The position numbers and the translations under genes are program-made. DNA of 64,000 bases, from the NCBI RefSeq assembly GCF_024139115.2, contig NW_026943277.1, positions 1,054,001-1,118,000 on the forward strand, read 5' to 3'. Positions 1 through 11,150 of the stretch are shown piece after piece. The DNA is from Armigeres subalbatus (Eukaryota > Arthropoda > Insecta > Diptera > Culicidae). Below the pieces are notes generated by a model. It searched no databases. It was not told where the DNA came from and saw nothing but the letters and a program-made list of their open reading frames with translations. Numbering within the stretch: the first letter of the stretch is position 1; each line of letters starts with the position of its first letter.

Positions 1-194
1 GGCACTTCAGCTCATAGATCCCATTTTCATCCCATCAAGAACAAAACAATCAAAAAGAATTTGATTTGTTTATTATTTTTGTGATTTTTTCCAGAAGTTT
101 GTACATATGTTAGCAAGATTTGTGTTGCATTTCTTTGTTTTGCGATGAGATGAATATATGTTCAGTGAGATGGAAAACGGAATATGTTTCCCTA
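1..194 (+). repeat. TA-flanked MITE cut by the window edge
   Basis: This stretch matches 29731-29950 along its length and in the same orientation. Shared words include TTTGTTTATTATTTTTGTGA, GATGAGATG followed by ATATATGT, and CAGTGAGATGGA. It ends in TTTCCCTA, a decayed form of the TTCCCCTA terminus of the intact copy. No protein is encoded, so it is read as a non-autonomous DNA transposon. Confidence 0.75.
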
Positions 195-847
195 TTTCAC
201 GAAATTATTGCTTTTATTAATGGTTGCATAAAGCCTTGTATCGTGTTAAAGTGGAGAAATAAAATTGAATGTATGGGGATTGACATCGAGTTATTCTTTT
301 TCATAATATTTATTATCATAAATGGCGTAATCTGAATAGGCTATTAGAAATGGTTGTTGTTCCAAAGATTTCTTGAAGTTTTAAAATAATCGCGTATTAT
401 CGTTCTTTAACATTTGCATCAACTGTCTTACAAAACACAATTTCCAATTTGAAACAGGTTATTATACCGAACAGGCTGGCAACCACGTTTTTCCTGATTC
501 AAACCATAATGTACCGCAATAATCGATACACGTGTTCTTGAGGATTTATCGATATCTATACAATTACGAGACTCAATGCTCGTTGATATTTTTATTATTA
601 AGTAATGGAAGAGAATGGCAGCTTTTTGTTTCACAGATTAGTCATGTCGAATGAGAACTCGGCAAAGATTTCCATTCAATCACTTTCGAGTTCGAGCTAT
701 TACGTTCATTGAACCACTTCTACTGATATTGAGCCGGTGAGTCGTTGTTGTTAATGTATTATGATGGTGATGATTAATTGGCTTTATCCAATGTTGGCCT
801 GGCATACAGAAAAATTCGGATCATCTATGGTGTGAAGTTCATTTATA
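195..847. other. No recognisable gene
   Basis: AT-rich sequence. Only short open frames are present and none resembles a known domain. I see no second copy of it elsewhere in the window. Confidence 0.5.
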
Positions 848-908
848 ATGGATCGGATTGAAGTCATTGGAGATAATCAAGATCCAGAAAGCTTGCGTTG
901 CCAAACCG
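848..908 (+). other. Possible short 5' coding exon
   Basis: An ATG at 848 in the context TATAATGG opens a 20-codon frame beginning MDRIEVIGDNQDPE. It runs into CCG|GTAAGATT, a good splice-donor match, at 909. No partner exon or protein family was recognised, and a frame this short can occur by chance. Confidence 0.13.
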
Positions 909-2489
909 GTAAGATTAATTTCATAACGTTTTACTCCAGACAAAACATTTCGTACTATCTAGTTTAACCCGCAGTTTTAATTGATGAGAAAGGAAAATTA
1001 TTATTGAGCTTGTTTAGTGGAATGTTATAAAATGATTCGGTGCTATTCCATTTAAGTCTTCCATCATTTGATTGTAACTTGAAAAAATACGAATTACAAA
1101 AAATCAACTGTCAAATAAGTGTAATAGCCGTAACACCTCGTCGAAGAGATAAATGCATGTATTACATATTAGCTAATTGAAATAGTTCAAAAATATAAAA
1201 AAAAGTATTCCTGATAAACATTGATTTCTACATTTTTCAGTTTCAATAAAACAAGTAGTGCAAAGAAAGCAAGAAACAACTAACTCCATCAGAAGAATAT
1301 CAGCTGTGGTGCACGTTGCATTCACGTGCTCTACAGCAGCGTATCCACGCTGCTTGGGTCGCCTTTCCATTGACTTGTTTACTTTCTATAAATAAGAGAA
1401 CAGTATTTATTCTATAATCGGAACTAATAATGCCAAATTGGCATTAGCAATTGTAGAACGAAACAACAAAAGGCACTTAACTGGGTCTGGGTTACCGATT
1501 AAAGATCGATAAAACAACTTTCAATTGAAAGCAGTTCCAACTAGTAAAATTCCAACGAGTGATCAATAACTGTGAGTTAAACCGTGTAACAAAAGCGTTT
1601 CTACTCTTCTGTCTGAATTATCAACGATCTAGTTCGAACCGGTAGTCAACAACTTGACTGTTTGCTCACGTCATTTCGTACAGAACAGCTGACTTGTGAG
1701 TAGCTCCTTGCCACCGGGTATGAACTATGAAGCAATCGCGAACGGTATATGTGATGAATAAGCAACAGTGTTTGATAAGCTTAGAATGTAGGTATTAATC
1801 AACCAATCAATCAGTATTTCACGAGATGAGTGAAATGTTGCCTTAGTAATTGTATTAAATACTGAAAATGGTTAATGCAGCACGTTTTTCGATGCAAAAA
1901 AACAGATTAGATGTACCAGGGAGTAAGGAGGGTAGCTAAATCGAAATCGAAAGACGATGAGTCTGTTTAGCAAACTTATAGTCAAGCATGGTTGCAACGA
2001 TAACCACCAGCTTATTGCCAGCAGCTCTATACTATGTAGGCATACATACATTGTTCAGCTACCAGCTTTATCAAGCCTCGTGAGGCAAACACGTGCTCAC
2101 GCTGATATTTCTAACATAATACTTATAAACAAGAACCCGGCATTCGCGCCCAGCTCTAAATGTTGGCATGGAGTATTTGCTTTGCTGCATACTGCTGTTC
2201 GGTATATTTTATTCTGACTGGTGGCGACACCTCTATGTCACAAAAGATACTTCTATGCGAAAGCGACACGTCCATCAAATGCCATTTAGATAAAATAAGT
2301 ACAGACTAAAATAAGAACTCCACAGAAAAAAATGGAATTTACCGTAAAAAATAAAATAAAAACTAACAATAGAGAAATTAAGCTAATAGCAAATAAATAA
2401 GAAATTATGACAACTTTATTCAAGCGTTCGTTGATAATGGATTTTTTATTCGTTTTATATCCGTTTTTGTTTCTTTTACATGAATCATT
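909..2489. other. No recognisable gene
   Basis: AT-rich, apparently unique sequence. It holds a perfect small palindrome, TAATGCCAA-A-TTGGCATTA, near 1427-1446. Several short open frames are unconvincing. Confidence 0.45.
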
Positions 2490-2646
2490 TCTCGCTTAAC
2501 TTTTCAAAAGGACCTAAGAAACATTTTTTTCATGATTTAATTTGAATAGCGCAATCAACAGAAAAACATGAAAGCTTTTGATTGCAGTACTCAAATTAAT
2601 TCATGAAAAAAATGTTACTTAGGACCTTTGAAAAAGTTATCTGAGA
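2490..2646. repeat. Decayed palindromic MITE, same family as 5162-5320
   Basis: The left arm reads TCTCGCTTAACTTTTCAAAA and the right arm is a mutated inverse complement ending in AAAAAGTTATCTGAGA. The inner parts, with TTTTTTTCATGA and TCATGAAAAAAA, also pair. The better-preserved copy at 5162-5320 has a perfect 23-bp terminal inverted repeat. The element is non-coding. Confidence 0.75.
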
Positions 2647-2787
2647 TTTCATAAAATATTCTTCTATTCTGGACTATGGGTGAATTTTTGTTCAATATAT
2701 TTATTAAAAATTACTTTTTTCCAAATGTTTTCCAACAAAACAGGAAAAATTGTTTTCAAACGAAATGGCATTAATTCTTCTGGTCAA

Positions 2788-2935
2788 CACAATTCAACAC
2801 TCACCAAGAAGTATTTGAAACATGAAATAATATGCGCACAGTGATTTTTTACTTCAAACTAACTTAACTATTGTAAAAAATACAACACCTTTGTTGTTCA
2901 TAAAGTGGGCCAGTATACGGTTGTCAGAAAGATGC
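2788..2935 (+). repeat. Dispersed repeat, copy 1 of 2
   Basis: This matches 10988-11150 in the same orientation. Shared words include ATTTGAAACATGAAA, TTCAAACTAAC, ATTGTAAAAA and GGCCAGYATACG. The two copies are clearly diverged. No coding capacity or terminal repeat is obvious, so the element class is unknown. Confidence 0.6.
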
Positions 2936-2978
2936 GTGTTCCGGAAGGTCAAATTCAAACGATCAAATTAAGATCAAA

Positions 2979-4067
2979 TAGGGAAAAGACGGCTTTGGCT
3001 GGTTTTGTTGTATTATTGGCAGGGGTTTTTTGTCGACCAAATTTTATGAAATTTGGCCACAATATTCTTTGATATGTAAAGAATGTTTAGGCCAAATCTG
3101 AGCATAATCAGTAGAGTGGGGCGCAGTTGTAAGGAAAAACGCAAACTTTATCCGATCAAGTGAGATCAAGGTTTTTTTGAATCGTTTTGGGACCCCAATC
3201 AACTATGCAAAATATGGGCTTGATTGGTTGCAACCTCGCATGCCGCATCGCGTTTTAAATTTACATGGAGATTAGTATGGGAAAACGTACTTTTTTACAT
3301 TTTTGCTCTTAGCGGCTTCAATTTATCATCAATCACGTGACTCAATACGTTTGCATTTAGTCTGGAGGATGCCGAAAGACTTTGCCGAAGAAGGTACGTA
3401 GCTGGAAGGTCTACAAAAAATGTTATTATGTTTCGAAAATTGATTGTTTCAACCATATGCAAGAAATCAATGTTTCTGCCAGCACTATCGGACAACCTAT
3501 GGTTATCGAAGGGCAAAACCCATCTTCCTTCTTGTCAGATTTTTTTTTTGTGAAATAATTCCGGATAGCTCCCATTATCTCTAAAGCCCTATAAGATCAA
3601 TTATTTTGAAATAACACTCAGTTAAATTATTGGTCTACGTAGTACGGCAGTGTTGGCAGAATGAACGATTTATTGCATATGGTTTGAACACTCATTGTTC
3701 GAAGCGTTATAACTTTTATCGTGGACGTTCCAGCAACGTGCCTTCTTCAGCAAAGTTTTTCGGCATCCTTAGGGCTATACTTTAACGCAATGTGCCACTT
3801 GGTTTACGATGAACTGAAACCTGTAGTAGTAGAAATGCAAAAATATATGTTTTCCCATACTAAATTCCATACAAACTTCAAACGCGATGCGGAAAGCGAG
3901 GAAGCAACCAATCGGTCCCATATTCTGCACAGTTGTTCAGGACCCAGAATGGCTTCGAAAAACCATTGATTTGAAAAAATGACCATGACGCCCCACTCTA
4001 ATAATCAGTCATAAAAAATCCCCTGACAATAATAGAACAAAACCTGCCAAAGCCGTCATTCCCCCTA
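2979..4067. mobile_element. Palindromic TA-flanked MITE split by a nested element
   Basis: The outer arms (2979-3111 and 4001-4067) match the intact 189-bp MITE at 33987-34175. Both have the TAGGG start, GACGGCTTTGGC, TATTATTGGCAGGG and the inverse right end finishing CCCCCTA. In this copy a second element (3112-4000) sits in the middle. Removing it and one copy of its 8-bp duplication restores the arrangement of the intact copy. Confidence 0.88.
3112..4000. mobile_element. hAT-type foldback MITE with 8-bp target duplication
   Basis: The element starts TAGAGTGGGGCG and ends CGCCCCACTCTA, a perfect 12-bp terminal inverted repeat. It is flanked by exact 8-bp duplications ATAATCAG at 3104-3111 and 4001-4008. 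An 8-bp duplication with this type of terminus is the hAT signature. The interior is a long imperfect palindrome: about 3170-3540 pairs with about 3650-3960, for example around the CCTTCTTCAGCAAAG motif. No transposase is encoded, so it must have been mobilised in trans. Confidence 0.9.
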
Positions 4068-4134
4068 GATAAATATTGGTAATAATTTAAATTTTGAGGG
4101 TAGGTATATAAAATGCATTTTTGCAATTCATGAT

Positions 4135-4290
4135 TATAATACCTGGTTTACAGTTCGTCTTTGAACGGCCTACTTTTCCATACTTACGAAATGGGTGCTT
4201 TAATGACCATTATACAACTCAAATGAGTTGCATAAAATCCATTATAGCACTTATTTGGGTGCTATAATGAAAAACCAATATGCGAACAGT
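4135..4290 (+). repeat. Dispersed non-coding repeat, copy 1
   Basis: This matches the inverse complement of 24095-24240. Shared words include TACTTTTCCATAC, GTGCTTTAATRACCATTATA, CAAATGAGTTGCATAAAAT and GTGCTATAATGAAAA. The sequence is internally palindromic in part (CTCAAATGAGTTG), which suggests a MITE, but exact ends are not clear. Confidence 0.65.
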
Positions 4291-4342
4291 AGTTACATGA
4301 CTACATTTTGCTGAATTAGCTTGGGTAAGTGATCAAATAGTG

Positions 4343-4585
4343 TACACACTCAGTTTTAATATCTGCAGCTCGGCAAAATCCGCACAGCCGTGTGCTCAGC
4401 AAAATAAAAACTGATATCCCGTCAAAAATGAGGCTTGTTAGCTGAGTTTCGGCAAATTATTTGCTGATTTTCAGCAACTTTGACAGATATCTCGGCAAAA
4501 ACATGTTTACTGGGGCTCGGCTGTGCGAATCTCGGTGAAAGTTGAACAAATTGCTGATATCCCGGTAAAAAAAATTAAGTGTGTA
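4343..4585. repeat. Palindromic MITE, about 243 bp
   Basis: The left end TACACACTCAGTTTTAATAT pairs with the right end AAAATTAAGTGTGTA. The inner arms GCACAGCCG and CGGCTGTGCG also pair. The interior repeatedly carries CTCGGCAAA and GCTGATAT words. It is non-coding, and no target duplication could be fixed with confidence. Confidence 0.72.
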
Positions 4586-4867
4586 TTCTCTGCGTCGCGT
4601 AATAAATTAAACAATTTGTTGGACAATGCATCAGAATTTTTCAAAGGCAAATTCGGCAAGCCTCATTGGATAATCGTATAACTCGTGCTGAAAAAATCAT
4701 CTTTTTGCAACTAGTTGCACAAATTACTATTTAAACATTTGAAATTAGTTCATTTCATTAAACAGCTTGATTGTTATTAAACCGGTGGGTATTTCGGTGA
4801 GTGCTTCACTTGACAAATCGGGTGACAATCCAAAACAGCACTATCTCATCAAAAAAGCACGTGACAT
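4586..4867. other. No recognisable gene
   Basis: AT-rich spacer between a MITE and the first TAAGACAAA tract. No domain or repeat recognised. Confidence 0.5.
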
Positions 4868-4912
4868 TCTAAATAAGACAAATAAGACAAAAAAGACATA
4901 TAAGACAAATGA
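4868..4912 (+). repeat. Short TAAGACAAA tract upstream of a LINE
   Basis: About five imperfect copies of the 9-bp unit that also forms the 900-bp array at 7243-8142. Its position immediately before the retrotransposon, with the same repeat immediately after, suggests either insertion into such a repeat or use of the repeat as a 3' tail. Confidence 0.85.
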
Positions 4913-7242
4913 GGCCCAAGTCCTAGTGTTAGGTGGGACGCTTAACAGCCCTGACAAGACGGCACTCCGACGAGACAGGAGGTTTGTGCAGGCCCAATAA
5001 GCCGCCTTTAAAAACAACCATTACGAACGACATAGAAGATAATACAACTCGATACAATCGGAAACGAGCTAGGTGACGAATAAAGGATCACGATTGGAAG
5101 CTTGGAACATGGAACTGCAAGTCGCTAAGCTTCGCAGGTTGCGACAGGATTATCTACGATGAATTCTCGCTTAACTTTTCAAAAGGACAGAACATTTGTT
5201 TCATGATTTAATTTGAGTACTGCTATCAAAAGCTTTCATATTGGTCTATTGATTGCAATATTCAAATTAATGCCAGAAAAAAATGTTACTTAGGTTGTTT
5301 TGAAAAGTTAAGCGAGAATTACATTCCTGCAACTTCGACGTCGTAGCGCTTCGTCTGCTGGACAGGACAGAAAGTGTGGAAAAGCGGGCATCGAGCGGCT
5401 ACCTTCTACCAAAGCTGTGACACCACCAACGAGCTGGGAACCGGCTTCATAGTGCTGAGAAAGATGCGCCAACGCGTGATTGGGTGACAGCCAATCAACG
5501 CGAGGATGTGCAAGTGCAAGCTGAGGATAAAAGGCCGATTCTTCAACTATAGAATCATCAACGTGCACAGCCCACATGAAAAGAGACCCGACGACGAGAA
5601 AGAAGCGTTCTATGTACAGCTGGAGCAGACATACTGCGGGACGTCAAAATCGTCATCGGTAGGAAGGGAGAAAATGTATGAACCGGTCATCGGACCGGAT
5701 AGTCTGCATACCGTATCGAACGACAATAAAACTTTGCAGCCTCCCGCGGAATGGTAGTCCGAAGCACTTTCTTTCCCCGCAAGAATATCCACAAGGCCAC
5801 ATGGAAATCACCTAATCAAGTAACGGAAAACCAAATCGACCACTTTCTAATCGACGGTAAATTTTTCTCCGACATCACGAACGTACGCACTTACCGCAGT
5901 CCGAATACTACCTCGTTGCAGTATGTCTGCGCTCAAAACTCTCGACGGTGTACACTACGCGTCGGAGTCGTCCGCCGCGGATAAACATTGGGCGGCTACA
6001 AGACGGTAGACTAGCCCAAGACTACGCGCAGCAGCTGGAAGTGGCACTCCCAACGGAAGAGTAACTAGGCGCAGCATCTCTTGAAGATGGCTGGAGAGAT
6101 ATTCGATCCGCCATTGGAAGCACCGCTGCACTAGGCACGGTGGCCCCGGATCAGAGAAACGACTGGTATGACGGCGAATATGAGCAGTTAGTTGAGGAGA
6201 AGAATGCAGCATGGGCGAGATGCTGCAACACCACACGAGGGCGAACGAGGCACGATACAAACGGGCGCAGAACAGACAAAACTCGATCTTTCGCCAGCAG
6301 GAAGATCGAGACCGTGGAGAGACGGAGGAACTGTACCGCGCTAATAACGCACGAAAGTTCTATGAGAAGTTAAACCGTTTACGTAAGGGCCACGTGCCAC
6401 AGCCCGATATGTGTAAGGACATAAACGGGATCCTGCTTACAAACGAGCGTGAAGTGATCCAAAGGTGGCGGCAGCACTATGTTCCCACACATCATCTATT
6501 TATCGACTTCAAAGCCGCATATGATACAATCGATCAGGACCAGCTATGGCAGCTAATGCACGAAACTTTGAGAAGTTGGAGGAAGCTTACATCAGACTGA
6601 AAAGCGAAGCTAAACGGATTGGACTAGTCATCAACACGTCGAAGACGAAGTACATGATAGGAAGATGCTAAAGAGAGGTCAATGTAAGCCACCCACCACG
6701 AGTTTCTATTGGTGGTGACGAAATCGAGGTAATTGAAGAATTCGTGTACTTGGGCTCACTGGTGACTGCCGATAACGATACCAGCAGAGAAATTCGAAGA
6801 CGCATCATGTCAGGAAATCGTACGTACTTTGGGCTCCGCAAAACGTTCCGATCGAATAGAGTTCGCCGCCGTACAAAACGCTTATTAGACCGGTAGTTCT
6901 CTACGGACACGAGACCTGGACGATGCTCGTGGAGGACAAACGCGCACTTGGAAAGTGCTGCGTACCATCTATGGTGGGGTGCAGATGGCGGACGGTACGT
7001 GAAGAAGGCGAATGAATCACGAGTTGCATGAGCTACTGGGAGAACCATCTATCGTTCATACCGAGATAATCGGACGACTACGGTGGGCCGGGCACGTAGC
7101 CAGAATGTCGGACAGTAACCCGGTGAAAATGGTTCTTGACAACGATCCGACGGGCACAAGAAGGCGAGGTGCGCAACGGGCAAGGTGGATCGATCAGGTG
7201 GAAGATGACTTGCGGACCCTCCGTAGACTGCGGAGAAGACTC
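4913..7242 (+). pseudogene. Non-LTR retrotransposon ORF2 remnant (endonuclease and RT)
   Basis: Broken pieces run in order through a LINE ORF2. The endonuclease start is near 5090 (KLGTWNCKSL), followed by RIKGRFFNYRIINVHSPHEK near 5520. Next is the linker with KFYEKLNRLRKG and VIQRWRQHY near 6350-6480. A fragment of RT follows (HLFIDFKAAYDTIDQDQLW, about 6495-6550). The C-terminal part has GLVINTSKTKYM (about 6625), VYLGSLVTADNDTSREIRRRI (about 6745) and GRLRWAGHVARMSDSNP (about 7070). The sequence jumps from FKAAYD to the region after the catalytic YADD box, so the RT active site is deleted. Many stops and frameshifts are present and a MITE lies in the endonuclease at 5162-5320. A minus-strand relative lies at 31080-32345. 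I did not assign a clade. The last recognisable codons run almost directly into the TAAGACAAA array with no ordinary 3' UTR. Confidence 0.88.
5162..5320. mobile_element. Palindromic MITE with perfect 23-bp TIR
   Basis: AATTCTCGCTTAACTTTTC plus AAAA at 5162-5184 is the exact inverse complement of 5298-5320. The interior arms with ATTTGAGTAC and ATATTCAAATT also pair. It interrupts the endonuclease of the surrounding LINE, so it inserted after that LINE. A second, older copy lies at 2490-2646. Confidence 0.88.
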
Positions 7243-8142
7243 TAATAAGACAAATAAGACAAATAAGACAAATAAGACAAATAAGACAAATAAGACAAAT
7301 AAGACAAATAAGACAAATAAGACAAATAAGACAAATAAGACAAATAAGACAAATAAGACAAATAAGACAAATAAGACAAATAAGACAAATAAGACAAATA
7401 AGACAAATAAGACAAATAAGACAAATAAGACAAATAAGACAAATAAGACAAATAAGACAAATAAGACAAATAAGACAAATAAGACAAATAAGACAAATAA
7501 GACAAATAAGACATATAAGACAAATAAGACAAATAAGACAAATAAGACAAATAAGACAAATAAGACAAAAAAAAGGGAACTAAGACAAATAAGACAAATA
7601 AGACAAATAAGACAAATAAGACAAATAAGACAAATAAGACAAATAAGACAAATAAGACAAATAAGACAAATAAGACAAATAAAACAAATAATACAAATAA
7701 GACAAATAAGACAAATAAGACATATAAGACAAATAAAACAAATAAGACAAATAAAACAAATAAGACAAATAATACAAATAAGACAAATAAGACAAATAAG
7801 ACAAATAAAACAAATAAGACAAATAAGACAAATAAGACAAATAAGACATATAAGACAAATAAGACAAATAAGACAAATAAGACAAATAAGACAAATAAGA
7901 CAAATAAGACAAATAAGACAAATAAGACAAATAAGACAAATAAGACAAATAAGACAAATAAGACAAATAAGACAAATAAGACAAATAAGGCAAATAAGAC
8001 AAATAAGACATATAAGACAAATAAGACAAATAAGACAAATAAGACAAATAAGACAAATAAGACAAATAAGACTAATAAAACAAATAAGACAAATAAGACA
8101 AATAAGACAAATAAGACAAATAAGTCAAATAAGACAAATAAC
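7243..8142 (+). repeat. TAAGACAAA satellite array, about 100 units
   Basis: A nearly uninterrupted array of a 9-bp unit. One irregular spot near 7566-7580 (AAAAAAAAGGGAAC) shifts the phase, and variants such as CATATAAG, AAAACAAATAATAC and AATAAGGCA occur mainly in the second half. Because 9 is a multiple of 3, two plus-strand frames (Asn-Lys-Thr and Arg-Gln-Ile repeats) and all minus-strand frames stay open for hundreds of codons. Those open frames are artefacts of the repeat and not genes. Confidence 0.98.
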
Positions 8143-8167
8143 AAGCCATGAAAGATATAGAAGACAC

Positions 8168-8407
8168 GAAGATTGAATTTCTTTCGGCGATAGCAGTCTT
8201 AATAAGTAGCAAATACTTTGTTGCTCCTACATCCGACGTTTCGGTTAATTTATTTAACCTTCTTCAAGGGGTTAGTAGTATGTATTTTTGTTGTTACTCC
8301 TAAACCCTTGAAGAAGGGTAAATAAATTAACCGAAACGTCGGATGTAGGAGCAACAAAGTATTTGCTACTTATTAAGACTGCTATCGCCGAAAAAAATTC
8401 AATCTTC
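8168..8407. repeat. Long hairpin (foldback) element, 103-bp arms
   Basis: The left arm 8168-8270 is a near-perfect inverse complement of 8305-8407 with a 34-base loop between. Arm landmarks are GAAGATTGAATTT / AAATTCAATCTTC and TTCGGTTAATTTATTTA / TAAATAAATTAACCGAA. The right arm carries TTGAAGA, a short stem and GAAACGTC, a pattern reminiscent of hammerhead cores found in Penelope-like terminal repeats, but the invariant C of the first box is T here. No protein is encoded. Confidence 0.85.
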
Positions 8408-8870
8408 ATAGCAAAACTTCAGTCGTCAATTCCCAGATAATGATATAGAAGACATAAAAGACATAAAATACATAAAAGATAAAAGATATAAAAGACTTGC
8501 TTTTTAGTGGAATATCTTCACTTGTCATAAGACGAGTTTGTACAATCCCATTTAATTCCACCACTTAATTGTAACTTGACAAATACGTGTTTCGAGCTCA
8601 ACTGTAAGGTCGTCTTCATGGTCTCGTACTTGACTCGACATAAAAGACATAAAAGCCATGAAAGACATGAAAGACATGAAAGACATTTAAGACAAATATG
8701 GGAAGATCCATGAAGTACATCATGCATAAAACTGTATTTTTTTATGAATTGTCACGTTTTTTTTAAACTCCCTCTTCCCCTAGAAGCCTCATACTTAGTG
8801 GATGGCTCGTAAGGTAAATCAGACAAATCAGAAAAGTGAGATAAATCAGACAAATGAGATGAAAAATTTG
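8408..8870 (+). repeat. Degenerate AAGACATAA repeat, interrupted
   Basis: Tracts of AAGACATAA, AAAGACATG and AAATCAGACAAAT near 8436-8497, 8638-8700 and 8810-8870 look like drifted versions of the upstream 9-bp satellite. The hammerhead-family repeat at 8498-8638 lies within them. Confidence 0.65.
8498..8638 (-). repeat. Hammerhead-family dispersed repeat, degenerate core
   Basis: This matches the inverse complement of 34613-34750, including TAAGACGAGTTTGTA, AATTCCACCACTTAATTG and GTCTCGTACTTGACTCG. In the minus-strand sense the first ribozyme box reads ATGAAGA instead of CTGAAGA, while GAAA is kept. The copy is therefore predicted to be inactive. It is surrounded by drifted satellite and has no coding capacity. 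Confidence 0.8.
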
Positions 8871-10987
8871 TCTTAAACGACTATTTCCATATTGGATGGT
8901 CAATTAAATTAAATGTTGTGCACCATTCAAATTATGGATGAATGAAGAACACCAACTAATAATTTGAATTCTTAAACTTTATCGGCAATGATAATAAATG
9001 CTGCATAAGCTTCCGGCTTCCTTCAGAGGTACCGTTCCTCATTATGGCTGGAAATTTACAAAAACTGAGCTTAACTGTTGAGGAAATCTTTTTTTGAAAG
9101 CGTATACAGCAGTGACGTAGCCAAAAAATAGGGGGCTTTGAGGGAATTTCTCAAATGCTTTTGATGAAGCAATTTCGATGTGTCACCACTGATACTGGTT
9201 ATGGATTTTATTCAACACATTATTTCTGATCCTTTGTACAGCCACCCAAGAAACAATGCAGGCTGAATAGTGAGAGCGATGGCTGAATACTGGTTGGTTA
9301 ACAGTGTCGTAAGCTGGTTAAAGTGTAAGCTGAGCACGAGGTTGGGTAACCATTCCCACAAGTTATTTCTGATCCTTTGTACAGCAATCCAGTGAATGCT
9401 GTATATCGAGCTGTTTAGAAGCTTATCTATCAGTTCTAAGATCCTCTATCTAGCTTACTTATTAGTTGCTGAATAAAGATTGATTACTCGCGCGTTCATT
9501 TTTTTATTCGGCTTTTGAAATCGCAAGGTGTAATCATGATAGATAAAATTTCTACTGAGTGTTCTGAATCATCAATAGTTACCAGGATGATGATCTTCCT
9601 AACGACCTTTAAATAGTACTTCAAAAACGGCAAGCGCATTAGAGATATTCTAAGCAAAAAATAATAATTTCAAGACCTGTAAGTTAGTTTGAAAATAATT
9701 TTAATGCAATCACAGCAGTGATTTTAATTGAAGTTAACTCTTATTCATAAAAGTTTCGAAGGCCAACTTTTGATAATTCTCTGTAATGTATACAAAATGC
9801 CTCATCGGATGCCAATAGATTGTAATATGAATCCAACTCCATTCAACCATATAAATTTCAACTATTGGTAATGTACAGGCATATCTATCTCCATGCATTG
9901 ATGAACTTATTCTGGTAATAGCATGGATTATGAAAAAAGCTATGAAAAAAACACAAATGTACCTCGAAAATTTCAAGCTTCACTTTGAATTCAGCGCGGA
10001 CTTGGAGGATGTTTATAAAATTAATTTCACTTTTTTAATGTTATGCCTTAATAAAATATTGACTGTTCCAAGGCTATTTGGATCAAAAGATTACAACTAT
10101 ATTACTCACAATCTAAATGTAAACAATAACTACTTTTGACAGCTAATCGAGTGGTTAACAAGATTAATTGCTTGTGCAGCCATAATGCAACCTTACTGCA
10201 GCCGTTACCCAAACTTTATTCAGCTATGCCTGCAAATGATGTGCTATTTGTTAAGCAAGTTTCACAGCTCAAGGTGACGCATGCAGTAAGATAAGCGGCT
10301 ACAAATCAGTGGTTCTGAGTTCAATACTCGACAAAGTTTGATAACTAATTTGTGGATTTCAATTTCAAAATATATCCGATGAAAAGTTGACAACTAATTG
10401 ACTAATGGTAGACATGTTGAAAGTTACATAATTCATGCATTTTCTTAAATAAATATTTTGCCATAAAGCTGATTACCTGTTGGATTAAAACTGGATAAGA
10501 GACTCTTCAGCTCGGTGGTCTTGTGTCAGTTCTAAAAATAGATTTTCCAGATATGCTATATTGTTCTATTATTGCTGTATGATAGCTGAATAAACTCTTA
10601 GGGAGCTTTTTAAAGATCTTAAGTCAGCCTCAAGCTGTATAAAATCACCAAAATTAGATGTATAAGAGCTGACCAAACGTCTTCAGTTCTAATGTATAAC
10701 CTTTATTCAAACGAAAGCTGCATAGAACTAGCAGAATAAACGGTTTCTCAGCAATAAATTGTTACTTGGGACGCAATACATCGTGATCCAATTTTCGCGA
10801 ATATATAAAGTACCGACATACTTGTTCCAGACACACTTCATTTTGAAGAATGGGAGATTTTTTATTATTTCAATACATAATGAATTATTTATTTGGGAAA
10901 CCGCAGTTGCCCATTTTCGCAATGTTTTGCAAGGAATCTTAGAAAACTGTTTTTAAATAAAATGTCATAAATTATTTTGATTTCATC
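8871..10987. other. No recognisable gene
   Basis: AT-rich sequence without a credible long open frame. A 20-bp word TTATTTCTGATCCTTTGTAC occurs twice in direct orientation near 9222 and 9362. Words such as GCTGAATAA recur through 9270-9480 and 10200-10740, hinting at old short elements, but I cannot define boundaries. Confidence 0.4.
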
Positions 10988-11150
10988 GAGATTATCCACC
11001 ACTCAGCAAAAATATTTGAAACATGAAAGTAAAGGCAAAACCAAGTCCAGTTGGTTTCAATTCAAACTAACGCAACCATCAAAATCATTGTAAAAAGCAC
11101 AACATCGGAAAAAGCACGTTTGTTGGACACAACATAGGCCAGCATACGAT
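10988..11150 (+). repeat. Dispersed repeat, copy 2 of 2
   Basis: Partner of 2788-2935, with small insertions relative to it. No coding capacity. Confidence 0.6.

Noticed and set aside
7136..8176. Very long open frames on both strands (Asn-Lys-Thr, Arg-Gln-Ile, Leu-Phe-Val and Leu-Ser-Tyr repeats)
   Set aside because: They are direct translations of the 9-bp satellite, whose unit length is a multiple of three. There is no independent coding signal.
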